From the NCBI GenBank assembly GCA_963725085.1, contig CAVRXM010000001.1, positions 620,001 through 684,000 of the forward strand: a DNA stretch of 64,000 nt. The letters are read 5' to 3'. The position numbers were made by a program, and so were the translations under genes. Each line of letters starts with the position of its first letter. Position 1 is the stretch's first letter. This DNA comes from VRUE01 sp963725085 (lineage in GTDB: Bacteria; Actinomycetota; Thermoleophilia; Solirubrobacterales; 70-9). Shown here one piece after another: positions 25,598-33,836 of the stretch. Under the pieces are notes generated by a model. It was given only the letters and a program-made list of their open reading frames with translations, ran no database searches and was not told the DNA's origin.

Positions 25598-25804
25598 TCA
25601 GGGGAAGACGGTCTCGCCGGTCTCGTCGTCGACGACCGAGATCGCGACCGCCGGGCAGGCCTCGGCGGCCTCGAGGATCTTCTCGAAGGGGCCGACGCCG
25701 ATCACGACCGCGACGTCGTCGAGGCGGAACACCTCCGGCAGGATCTCGACGCAGTCGCCGTGGGCGCTGCACTCGTTCGGGTCCACCACAGCCCGGTAGC
25801 TCAC
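25598..25804 (-). CDS. Single-cluster 3Fe-4S-type ferredoxin
   Basis: 68 residues. Three cluster cysteines are placed as in P450-associated actinobacterial ferredoxins: C-x-x-H-G-x-C (NECSAHGDCVE) and a later Cys-Pro (EACPAVAI), giving a 3Fe-4S or labile 4Fe-4S cluster. GTG start at 25804 overlaps the stop of the FAD reductase (GTGA), so the two are co-translated and probably redox partners. No cytochrome P450 is in the window. Confidence 0.88.
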   Translation of the reverse strand: MSYRAVVDPNECSAHGDCVEILPEVFRLDDVAVVIGVGPFEKILEAAEACPAVAISVVDDETGETVFP

Positions 25805-26990
25805 GCTGCCTCCTCTCTGCTCTTCGCGGGCCAATGCCCGTTCTCTATCCGCTTCTTCAGGGCCGGGATCGAGCGCGGGCGCTCGACCGCGAGGCCCGCG
25901 ACCGGGACCCCGCTGCGGGTGAAGACGGCCTCGAAGTCGCGATCGTCCGGGTCGCCGTCGACGATCACCGCATCGGCGCGGTGGGCATGGCCGACGTACT
26001 GGATCCGCAGCCCGTACTGATCGCTCCAGAAGCTCGGAAGCGGTGGCGTCCCCGGATACTCGCCGAGCATCGCCTGCGCCACCGCCGCGCCCTGCCAGGC
26101 GGCGGCGTCCCAGTGCTCGGTGCGCGCGTGGGAGCCGAAGCGAGGATCGAACGGGATCGACGCGTCGCCGGCGGCGAAGACGCCCGGCAACGGGGTTCGC
26201 CCCGAGGCTGTCGGTTCGGACACCGGTCTCGTCGAGGCCGCTGCCGCGCAGCCAGCCCGTTGCCGGCGCGGTTCCGACGCCGACGAGGGCCGCGTCGCAG
26301 GCGATCCGCTCGCCGCTCTCGAGGACGAGCTCCTCGGCCCGGCCGTTGCCGCGGGCCCCGGAGAGCATCGCCCCGGTCATCACCCGCACACCCTCGCTCG
26401 AGGTGGAGCTCGGCGAACCAGGCGCCCAGCTCGCTGCCGAGGATCGGCTCGAGCGGCGTTGCCAGCGCCTCGATCATCGTCACCTCGACCCCGAGGCGCC
26501 GGGCGGTCGCCGCGACCTCCTGGCCGATGAACCCGGCCCCGACGATCGCCAGCCGGGCGCCGGGGACGAGCTCCCGCCGCAGCCGGCGGGCGTCGGCGAT
26601 CGTGCGGAGCGCGTGGACGTTCTCGTAGCCCTCGAGGAAGGGAAGCCGGCGCGCGGCGCTCCCGGTCGCGATCAGCAGCCTCTCGTAGCCCAGCTCCCGG
26701 CCCCCCTCGAGCCTGACGGTGCGGAACTTCGGGTCGAGTGCCTCGGCGCGCGCCCCCAGCAGCAGCTCGATCTCCTTTTCCTCGTACCACCAGCCGGGGC
26801 GGTAGGCGACCGAGGCCTCCTCGACCGCCCCCGCGAGCAGCTCCTTCGAGAGCGGCGGGCGGTCGTAGGGCGGGTCGGGCTCGGCGCACGCCATCCGCAC
26901 CGGGCCTTCGTAGCCGCGGCGGCGCAGGGACTCGGCGCAACGCTGCGCCGCCAGGCCGCCGCCGACGATCAGGACGCCATCGTCTTTCAT
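25801..26990 (-). CDS. FAD-dependent NAD(P)H-ferredoxin reductase, twice frameshifted
   Basis: About 400 residues of the rubredoxin/ferredoxin reductase family. FAD site VLIVGGGLAAQRCAESLRR and YDRPPLSKELL at the N-terminus, NAD(P)H site RLAIVGAGFIGQEVAATARR in the middle, and second FAD motif LPGVFAAGDAS near the C-terminus, then the TEHWDAA segment. These lie in three frames, with switches near 26390 and 26205. The ATG at 26990 has AGGAGG 4 nt upstream; 26993 is an alternative. It overlaps the heme protein gene upstream and the ferredoxin gene downstream. It would feed electrons from NAD(P)H to the ferredoxin. Confidence 0.85.
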
Positions 26991-27618
26991 CATGCCTCCT
27001 CGGGAACGGGGGTTCGTGAGATCGGTGCGGACCGGGGCCGCGGGGCGGGCAGCCGTGCCCCGCGCAGGCGGCCGGCGAAGACCCGGTAGAGGAAGAGCCC
27101 GCCGATCACCGGGGTCGTCGCCAACGCCCACCAGCGGAACCACACGGCCGAGGCGTCGGTCCCGCTGCCGAAGGCGTGGACCAGCCCGAGCAGGTAGACG
27201 AGGACGGTCGCGCGGTGGGCCTTGCGCCAGAGGCGCGCCCCGATCCGCCTGCGGGCGTAGAAGCTGAGGCCGAGCAGCGCGGCCAGGTAGCCGCCGATGA
27301 TTCCGAGCCCGGTGAAGAGGGGGCGGAAGCCGAGGGCGAAGGGGACGGTGATGCCGCTGATGCCCGGGTGGAGCCAGGGGTCGCCGAGCAGGGTGATGCC
27401 GTGGACGGCGATCGCGACGATTCCCGGCCAGCGCGGTGTGCTCGTGGATCGCGAGCAGCTTCCGCGACAGCCCCGGCCGCCGCATCACCTTGCCCGCCAT
27501 CGCCAGCCCGAGGCCGACCGAGGTCGTCACCAGGACCAGCGCGACCAGGCCGGAGGCGCGGCTGGCCAGCCACCAGCCGTGGCGTCTGGAGGGTTTCCGA
27601 GGTCGTTACCGCGTTCAT
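26990..27618 (-). CDS. Ferric-reductase-like transmembrane protein, frameshifted
   Basis: About 210 residues with six hydrophobic segments in the assembled order: ASGLVALVLVTTSVGLGLA, the conserved LLAIHEHTALAGIVAIAVHG, then RPLFTGLGIIGGYLAALLG, RLWRKAHRATVLVYLLGLVH and VIGGLFLYRVFAGRLRG. The His pairs spaced on the helices (HEH, AVHG, KAHR, LVHA) fit bis-heme b binding in the ferric reductase/MsrQ-like family. Start ATG 27618 overlaps the end of ApbE; its stop overlaps the reductase start. Breaks lie near 27590 and 27435. It would move electrons across the membrane. Confidence 0.8.
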
Positions 27619-28588
27619 GCTGGCGGCCTCCGAGACCCGGATTCGCGGCCTGGCGCTGAGCGGCCCGACGGTCTCGATCCGGCCGCTGTCGTGGACCAGC
27701 AGGCCGCCGCGCTCGGTGAGCACCTCGCGCCCGCCCTCGGGCCCCGACAGGAGCGCCGCCTTGGCGAAGGTCTCCGCTTCGACCGCCGTGTCGCCGAGGG
27801 CGGTGACGCCGATCAGCCCGGTCCAGGCCGGCTCTCCGGTCGAGGGGTCGAGCAGGTGGTGCGAGTAGCGGCCGTCGTCGCCGCGCCAGATCCGCACGTT
27901 GAGCCCGGATGTCGCCACCGCGCCCGAGCCCAGCTTGAGCACGAAGGCGTGCTCGCCGGTCAGGGGATGCTCGACGAAGACCTCGAACGGGTGCAGAAGG
28001 GCGCCGGGGCCGCCGATCCTGATGTCGCCGCCGCAGTCGACGATGAAGCGCGAATAGCCATGCAGGAGCTCGGCGACCATGTCCGCCGCCAGGCCCTTGC
28101 CCGCGCCGCCGGTGTCGAAGCGGACGCCGGGCGGGCGGTTGATCGTCCCGGCTCGAGTCGTCGACATCGATCTGGCGCCACCTCGCAGCCGGATGGGGCC
28201 GGGCCGCGCGCCTGGGCGGGGCCTCGGCAAGCGCTGTCCCGAGCGGGGCGCCGGGGACCCCGGCGCGCGAGGCGACGTATCCGGCCGACTCGATCTCGCC
28301 GGCGAGGGTCGGGTCGACGAGGCCCCCGCTCTGCTCGGCCGCCCTGAGCCCGGCCCGCACCGCGCTTCGCAGGAGCTCGGAGGCGGGAACGCGCTCGCGC
28401 TCGTCCGCGTTCAGCGCGCAGAGCTCGCTGTCGGGCTTGAAGCGCGACAGGCGCGCGTCGAACTCGACCACGAACCGCTGCGCCCGCTCGGCGGCGGCCG
28501 GCGCCGGAGCCATGCCGGGCCCGGGCTCGCCGATCAGCAGCCGGACGTGGCTGCCCATCGCATCGAAGATGACGTCGTGCTCGCTCAT
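27615..28588 (-). CDS. apbE: FAD:protein FMN transferase (ApbE), frameshifted
   Basis: About 320 residues. ApbE attaches FMN to a Thr of exported proteins. Visible: FDAMGSHVRLLI at the N-terminus, VEFDARLSRFKPDSELCALN, FDTGGAGKGLAADMVAELL (nucleotide binding), VDCGGDIRIGG and ATSGLNVRIW followed by SHHLLDPSTGEPAW, all diagnostic. The frame changes near 28155 and again close to the 3' end (about 27650), where a shifted frame gives a stop overlapping the ferric-reductase start. No lipobox or signal peptide is evident. Its start overlaps the upstream single-pass protein (ATGA). The target of flavinylation is not obvious; see findings. Confidence 0.87.
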
Positions 28589-28893
28589 CTCAGGAGGCGC
28601 TCGTCGTGACCGGGGCGTATTCGGAAGGCGGTTGCCGCGGTGACCTGGCCGCTGGTGGTCACGGCCGAGGGCCCGGGGGTCGGGACGACCGTGGTGACGA
28701 CGCGGCGCTTGACCACCTTGCGGACCAGGACGGGTCGCGGCGCCGGGGGCTGGCTGGAGCTGAGCTGGTAGGTGAGGAGCGCGAACATCGCGGCGAACAG
28801 CGCGACCGAGCCCCAGATCACAGGGCCGATGCCCGGGCGCCGCCGCCGCGGTGCCGCGTCCTGCCGAGCCGCCGCCTCGGCGCGGTCAGTCAC
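28585..28893 (-). CDS. Single-pass membrane protein with Pro/Thr-rich outer part
   Basis: 102 residues. A basic cytoplasmic N-terminus (about 1-23) is followed by one membrane helix (PVIWGSVALFAAMFALLTY, about 25-45) and a Pro/Val/Thr-rich extracytoplasmic tail (VRKVVKRRVVTTVVPTPGP, then TTSGQVTAATAF). GTG start overlaps the preceding gene (GTGA) and its stop overlaps apbE (ATGA). No family is recognised. By position it is a candidate membrane anchor or ApbE substrate, which is inference only. Confidence 0.72.
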   Translation of the reverse strand: MTDRAEAAARQDAAPRRRRPGIGPVIWGSVALFAAMFALLTYQLSSSQPPAPRPVLVRKVVKRRVVTTVVPTPGPSAVTTSGQVTAATAFRIRPGHDERLLR

Positions 28894-29568
28894 CGTTGTC
28901 TCGCCGTCTCGTGGTCGGACCCCTCGCCGCCGCCGCCGGCAGCTGTGCCGGCGCCGCTGGTGTGGGTGACCACCGGGGCCGTGCTGCCGCCGCCTGCCGC
29001 GGCGCCGCCGCCGCTTTCCGTGGTGCCGCCGGTCGAGCCGCTGGTGTGGGTCACGACTGGGCTCGCGTGGGTCGGGGCGGTGTGGGTGCTGCCGCCGGAG
29101 CCGGAGTGGGAGCCGCCGGAGCCGCTGGTGTGGGTCACCACCCGCGTGTGGCCGCCGGAGGACCCGGTGTGGCGCGTTGCGGTATGGGTGGCTGGGGCAG
29201 AGCCGCCGCTCGTCTGGGTGACGACCGGAGCCGATTCGGGGCTCGAGCCGGGGGCCGATGCCGCCGCCGCGGAGCCGCTGGCGGAGGTCGTGACCGGCGC
29301 ACCCGAAGAGGAGTAGGTGGAACCACCCGCGGCGCCGACTCGCCGCCCCCCCTGCATAGGCGGAGCCCGGTGTCCCGGCCGCGCCGGGGTGCTTCGGCTT
29401 CGTGTGCTTGGTGACGTGAACCGTCTGCCGGATCACCTTGGTGTGGACCAGCGGCTTGACGGCGACCGGGGCCGACTTCTGGCTCCCGGCGCTGAGGGCG
29501 ACGCCGGCGAGCCCGCCCAGTCCGACGACCGTGGCGGCTGCGGCGACTCGTGACTTCGCGTTTTTCAC
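28890..29568 (-). CDS. Exported Gly/Ser/Thr-rich protein with VVTHTSG repeats, frameshifted
   Basis: About 225 residues. GTG start at 29568 with AGGAGG 8 nt upstream; an N-terminal hydrophobic segment (VAAAATVVGLGGLAGVALSAG) acts as signal or anchor. A basic linker (HTKVIRQTVHVTKHTKPKHP) follows. The C-terminal half is low-complexity and holds four copies of VVT[H/Q]TSG at spacings of about 15-30 residues. The frame changes in a run of seven G near 29350. First gene of the ApbE/ferric-reductase operon. No homologue is recognised. Confidence 0.72.
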
Positions 29569-29636
29569 CTCATCTACCTCCTGGGCGGATTTGTGACCAG
29601 TGTGGGGAGGCCCCGTCCAAGCGCCGCCCAGGCGCG

Positions 29637-29654
29637 GGTAAAGGGTTGGCAAAA
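29637..29654. promoter_or_regulatory. OmpR-type response-regulator box, copy 1
   Basis: GGTAAAGGGTTGGCAAAA. On the minus strand this is TTTGCC-N5-TTTACC: two hexamers 11 bp apart, the spacing used by OmpR-family dimers. It lies between the divergent redox operon and two-component genes; an identical inverted copy is at 31786-31803. Confidence 0.55.
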
Positions 29655-29692
29655 CCTGGCCGCGAGCCGAAAGGGGCCAGGTTGGGCGGCGT

Positions 29693-29698
29693 TACAGT
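29693..29698 (+). promoter_or_regulatory. -10 box for the 29705 response regulator
   Basis: TACAGT, 6 nt before ATG 29705; supports that start even though the frame must change soon after it. Confidence 0.45.
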
Positions 29699-29704
29699 GG
29701 GTCG

Positions 29705-30433
29705 ATGGCCCTCCACCTCGGCGCCGGGCGGTTGCATCCTCGTCGTCGAGGACGAGGACTCGATCTCGGAGCCGTTCGCCGAGGCCCTGCAGCGGGCCGG
29801 GTTCGAAGCGGTCGTCACCCGAACCGCCGCCGGAGCGCTGGAGCTCGCGCGGGAGGCCGACCCGGACCTGGTGATGCTCGACCTCAGCCTGCCCGACGGC
29901 GACGGCCGCGACGTCTGCCGCGAGCTGCGGCGCCACTCCGACGTGCCGATCGTGATGCTGACCGCTCGCGGCACCGAGATGGATCGGATCGTCGGCCTCG
30001 AGCTGGGCGCCGACGACTACGTCGTCAAGCCGTTCAGCGCCCGCGAGGTGATCTCGCGGATCCGGGCCGTCCTCCGTCGCAGCGCTCCCCGCGACGCGGC
30101 CGCAGCCGACGAGAAGCCGATCCGGATCGGCGGCCTCGAGCTCGACCCGGCGGCACGCGCGGCCCGCCTCGACGGCGAGCCGAGCTGGAGCTGTCGCGCA
30201 AGGAGTTCGATCTCCTCGCCGAGCTGATGCGGAACGCCGGCCGGGTCGTCAGCCGCGAGGACCTGATGTCGAAGGTCTGGGACGTCAACTGGTTCGGCTC
30301 GACCAAGACACTCGACGTCCACATCGGATGGCTGCGGCGCAAGCTCGGCGACGACCCGGCCGACCCCCGCTACATCGAGACGGTGCGGGGAGTCGGGTTC
30401 CGCTTCGCCGCGCCGGAGGTCGAGGAGCCGTAA
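29705..30433 (+). CDS. OmpR-family response regulator, frameshifted
   Basis: About 240 residues. Receiver domain: CILVVEDEDSISEPF, phospho-Asp in VMLDLSLPDGDG, Lys in VVKPFSAREV. Winged helix: LELSRKEFDLLAELMRNAG, TKTLDVHIGWLRRKLG and TVRGVGFRFA. The receiver and winged helix are in different frames, with the switch near 30181. The start is uncertain: ATG 29705 fits the -10 box but needs another shift near 29730, whereas GTG 29697 is in frame with the receiver. It is paired with the following kinase and probably binds the two boxes at 29637 and 31786. Confidence 0.87.
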   Translation: MALHLGAGRLHPRRRGRGLDLGAVRRGPAAGRVRSGRHPNRRRSAGARAGGRPGPGDARPQPARRRRPRRLPRAAAPLRRADRDADRSRHRDGSDRRPRAGRRRLRRQAVQRPRGDLADPGRPPSQRSPRRGRSRREADPDRRPRARPGGTRGPPRRRAELELSRKEFDLLAELMRNAGRVVSREDLMSKVWDVNWFGSTKTLDVHIGWLRRKLGDDPADPRYIETVRGVGFRFAAPEVEEP

Positions 30434-31816
30434 GCCTCCGGGCCACCCTCCTGCTGGCGCTGGCCTACGTCCTGCTGCTGGCGCTGATCGCCCTCGGGGT
30501 GCCGCTCGCGGTGAGCCTTCGCGACCGCGTCGACTCCGAGGTGAAGGGCCAGGCGCGGAGCCAGGTGGACCTCGTCGCGGCCTCGGCGTCGGAGCTGCTC
30601 GACCCCGCGCAGCGGCCCGCCCTGCGCCGCCTGGTCCGGGTCTCGGCCGCCAGCGTGCGCGGGCGGGTGATCGTCGTCGACCGCCGCGGGCGGCTGCTGG
30701 CGGACTCCGGCGGGCGCCCCGGCCGGTCGCGACTACGCAGACAGGCCCGAGGTCCGGGCCGCCCTCGACGGCCATGGAGAGCAGATCACCCGCCACAGCG
30801 AAACGCTCGGCACCGACATACTCGCGACCTCAGAGCCGGTGCTCAGCCACGCCCGGGTCGCCGGCGCCGCCCGGGTCACCCAGAGCGTCGCCGCGGTCAA
30901 CCGGGCGGTGCGTACTTCGATCCTCGACCTGGCGGCGCTGGCGGGGGTCGTGCTGCTGCTCGGGGTCGCGGCGGCGGCCGTCGTCGCGCAGCAGATCGCC
31001 CGGCCGATCCGCCGCCTCGATCGGGCGGCGCGGCAGGTCGCCACCGGCGACCTCGACTCGACCGTCGCCGTCGAGGGCAGCACTGAGCAGCGCAGCCTCT
31101 CGCGGGCGTTCAACGAGATGACCGAGCGGATCAGGCGGCTGCTGCGGGTCCAGAAGGACTTCGTCGCCGACGCCTCCCATCAGCTCCGCACTCCGCTGAC
31201 GGGGTTGCGGTTGCGGCTCGAGTCGCTCGCCGATCGCCTTCGGGGTGGGGACCCGGCCGCGGCCGACCTGGACGCGGCGTTGACCGAGATCGACCGGCTC
31301 TCGCTGATCGTCGACGAGCTGCTGATCCTGAGCCGGGCCGGGGAGCACGAACTGCCGCCGGAATCGGTCGACCTCGCCGACGCGGCGGCCCGAGCGGCGA
31401 AGCGCCTGCAGGCGTCGGCCGCGGAGCGGTCGATCGAGCTTGGGACTCGAGACGCCGGCCCCGACGCCGTCGCCTGGTGCGCCCCGCACGACCTCGACCG
31501 CGCGATCGACGCGCTGCTCGAGAACGCGATCCGCTACTCCCCATCAGGGTCGGCGGTTGCGATCGAGCCCGGGCCGGGCCGAATCGAGATCCTCGACCGT
31601 GGGCCGGGGCTCGAGCCCGGCGAGGAGGAGGCGGTCTTCGACCGCTTCAGTCGCGGCAGCGCCGGGCGCGGCGGCCCGAGCGGAACCGGGCTCGGCCTCC
31701 CGATCGCCCGCGAGCTCGTCCGCCAGTGGGGCGGCGAGGTGACGCTCTCCCCTCGCGAGGGCGGCGGGACCCGAGCGTCGATCGTTTTTGCCAACCCTTT
31801 ACCGGCGTCCGCCTAG
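30430..31816 (+). CDS. Sensor histidine kinase, frameshifted
   Basis: About 460 residues. TM1 (LLLALAYVLLLALIALGVP), an extracytoplasmic domain of about 130 residues, TM2 (LAALAGVVLLLGVAAAAVV), HAMP, HisKA with the phosphoacceptor His in DASHQLRTPLTG, and HATPase with ENAIRYSP, DRGPGL and GTGLGLPIA. The frame changes near 30725, inside the sensor domain (VVDRRGRLLADSGG to RDYADRPEVRAAL). The apparent first codon is GTA at 30430, overlapping the regulator stop TAA; a normal GTGA overlap would differ by one base. It ends within the -10 box of the next gene. Confidence 0.87.
31786..31803. promoter_or_regulatory. OmpR-type response-regulator box, copy 2
   Basis: TTTTGCCAACCCTTTACC, the exact reverse complement of 29637-29654. 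It lies in the last codons of the kinase gene and 10 nt before the -10 box of the next gene, where a class II activator would bind. Confidence 0.55.
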
Positions 31817-31819
31817 GCT
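31814..31819 (+). promoter_or_regulatory. -10 box for the 31826 gene
   Basis: TAGGCT, 6 nt before ATG 31826; its TAG is also the stop codon of the kinase gene. Confidence 0.55.
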
Positions 31820-31825
31820 CGCGCG

Positions 31826-32197
31826 ATGAGGCTTCCGCCCACAGCCCGCTGGATCACGCTGGCGATTCTGGGGATGCTGATCGCGGCCGCCGTCTCGATC
31901 GCCGCCAGCAGGGTCGCGAGCCAGCAGATCGGCCTCGCGTCGGAACCGATCTCGGCCGGCGACGCTCTCGCCCCGAGGCCCCGGGAGAAGGAGCGCGGCG
32001 CCCCCGCGACGGTGAGGCCGCGGGTGACGCCGAAGAACGCTGAAGAAAATGGGACTACCTCCACCCCTCCGTCGAGCCACCCGGCCCCCCCGGCGGTGTC
32101 CCCGGCGACCGAACCGATCCCGGCCGCGCCCGCCGACGATTCGAGCGGCTCCGCCGGCGGGGACGGAGAGCACGGCGGGGGCGGCGCGGACGACTGA
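31826..32197 (+). CDS. Small signal-anchored protein with Pro/Gly-rich tail
   Basis: 123 residues. A membrane segment (about 8-28: WITLAILGMLIAAAVSIAA) is followed by a soluble disordered region rich in Pro, Glu, Ser and Gly, ending HGGGGADD. The layout is like the single-pass protein at 28585. Its promoter carries the second response-regulator box, so it probably belongs to the same regulon. Function unknown. Confidence 0.7.
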   Translation: MRLPPTARWITLAILGMLIAAAVSIAASRVASQQIGLASEPISAGDALAPRPREKERGAPATVRPRVTPKNAEENGTTSTPPSSHPAPPAVSPATEPIPAAPADDSSGSAGGDGEHGGGGADD

Positions 32198-32206
32198 GCC
32201 TGGCGA

Positions 32207-33010
32207 TCAGGCCGGCGTCGCCACCGCTGCCCTGACCCCGGCGGGAGAGATCAGGACGGGGCAGCGGGCGTCGGCCAGGACCGCGTCGGAGACGCTGCCG
32301 TGCAGCGCCCGCCGCAGCGGCCCGCCGGGGCGGGTGCCGAGGACGAGCAGGTCGACCCCGAGCTCGATCGCGCGGATCAGCTCGGCGGCGGGGTTGCCGC
32401 GGAGGAAGACCGGCTGTGGCCGGGCCTCGCCCGGGAGGCCCGCGACCGCCTCGTGAAGTTCCTTCTGGAGCCGCTCGGCTTCGGTCGGCATGCCCGGGAC
32501 GCGGCCGTCCGCGTCGGCGCCCGGCACATGGGCGTAGTTGCGTGCGACGGTGTAGACGCGGAGGGCGGCGCCGTTTGCCAGCGCCAGCTCGGTGCCGATC
32601 TCGAGCGCCTCGTGCGCGGCGCGTGAGCCGTCGAACCCGACCCCGACCACGTGCAGTCCGGGGTCGGCGGTGTCGCCGCTCAGCGGTCTCCAGCCGAGCT
32701 CGTCCCCGGCTCCGGCCCGCAGGGCAAAGCCGGGCGGGGCGACCGCGACCGCGCAGGGCGCCTTGGCGAGGAGGCGGGCGAGTGTCGTGCCCGGGATGAC
32801 GCGGCCGAACGGCCCTCGCCCGGTCGATCCGAGGACGACGAGGTCGGCCTCCTTCGCGTGCGCGACGCCGGCGAGGCCGCCTTCGTCCTCGCCCGAGGCG
32901 GTGACGACGAAGAGGTCGGCGCCACTCGCCTGGGAGAGGAGGCGGCCGAGCTCGAGCGCATCATGGCCCGGCTCGGTGTCGAGGTAGCCGACGAGGACTT
33001 TGCGGTACAC
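32207..33010 (-). CDS. Tandem universal stress protein
   Basis: 267 residues. Two UspA domains: the first is shortened (about 1-100, with GSTGRGPFGRVIPGTTLARL as the nucleotide-binding signature G-x2-G-x9-G-S/T); the second (about 120-260) has GTRPGGPLRRALHGSVSDAVL. Tandem USPs in actinobacteria bind ATP and are induced by hypoxia and stationary phase. Six nucleotides separate it from the upstream USP, so the two form an operon. Confidence 0.92.
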   Translation of the reverse strand: MYRKVLVGYLDTEPGHDALELGRLLSQASGADLFVVTASGEDEGGLAGVAHAKEADLVVLGSTGRGPFGRVIPGTTLARLLAKAPCAVAVAPPGFALRAGAGDELGWRPLSGDTADPGLHVVGVGFDGSRAAHEALEIGTELALANGAALRVYTVARNYAHVPGADADGRVPGMPTEAERLQKELHEAVAGLPGEARPQPVFLRGNPAAELIRAIELGVDLLVLGTRPGGPLRRALHGSVSDAVLADARCPVLISPAGVRAAVATPA

Positions 33011-33016
33011 GTCGCC

Positions 33017-33751
33017 CTACCTCGCGTTCGGCACGACCAGTACGGGACAGGGCGTTTCGGTGAGCAGGCGCTGCGTCACCGAGCCGACGCGGAAATGATC
33101 CATCCGGTGGCGCCAGCCGGCGACGAGAAGGTCGACGTCGGGCTCGCAGGCCGCGGCGATCGCGGAGGCGGTGTCGCGGACGCCGTGCCACCAGCCGCCA
33201 CCGTGCTTGGGGTCGAGTGGGATGATCTCGATCGCCGCCCCGGCCTGGCGGGCGAGCTCCTCCGCCCTTGCCAGCACCGCCTTGGACCCCGGAGTGCCGT
33301 CGACCGCGACGGCGATCCGGGCGAGATCTCGATGGCCCTCGGACGCATAGCCGGTAGGGGCGACGACCACCTCGCAGGGAGTCTTGTGAAGGATCTGCTC
33401 GACGTCGCTCCCGAGCAGCACCCGCCCGACCTTGCCTCGGCGGGTCGAGCCGACAACGAGGGTTTCGGCGTGATTGCGCCTGGCGCTCTCGACGAGCAGC
33501 AGGGCCGGAGAGAGGACGCCGATCTCCTCGATCTCCGCAGTCGGGTCGTCGAGCGCCGTCCTCGCCTCCTCGGCGAGACCCGCGTTGTGGGGGATCGCGA
33601 CGATGGCCCGGCCGCCCTCGATCGCGCTCAGCACGCGGCCGAGCTCGAGGGCGTCGCGACCGCCGTCAGACCCCTCGAACCCGATCAGGACCGGACCGGG
33701 AGAGGCGGTCGGGAGCGGGTCGCTTCGTCTCGCCTGCTGTGGGTTTGCCAT
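33017..33751 (-). CDS. Tandem universal stress protein
   Basis: 244 residues with two UspA domains: first ATP motif GSTRRGKVGRVLLGSDVEQI, second AGWRHRMDHFRVGSVTQRLL (degenerate Gly positions, so probably not ATP-binding). ATG 33751 lies 6 nt after the -10 box TACCTT. Gene order USP-USP with an ABC transporter divergent. Confidence 0.92.
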   Translation of the reverse strand: MANPQQARRSDPLPTASPGPVLIGFEGSDGGRDALELGRVLSAIEGGRAIVAIPHNAGLAEEARTALDDPTAEIEEIGVLSPALLLVESARRNHAETLVVGSTRRGKVGRVLLGSDVEQILHKTPCEVVVAPTGYASEGHRDLARIAVAVDGTPGSKAVLARAEELARQAGAAIEIIPLDPKHGGGWWHGVRDTASAIAAACEPDVDLLVAGWRHRMDHFRVGSVTQRLLTETPCPVLVVPNAR

Positions 33752-33757
33752 GAGTCA

Positions 33758-33763
33758 AAGGTA
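33758..33763 (-). promoter_or_regulatory. -10 box for the USP operon
   Basis: TACCTT on the minus strand, 6 nt before ATG 33751. Confidence 0.5.
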
Positions 33764-33836
33764 TGGCAGCGCCCGCCCCTCGGAATCCGATAAACGCCGC
33801 ACAGATCGGGTGGGCATTTCCCCGATGGCCGCCGGG

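Noticed and set aside
28900..29330. VVTHTSG repeat region as a DNA tandem repeat or CRISPR-like array
   Set aside because: The repeat is at protein level with uneven spacers and divergent codons; there is no regular direct repeat with unique spacers.
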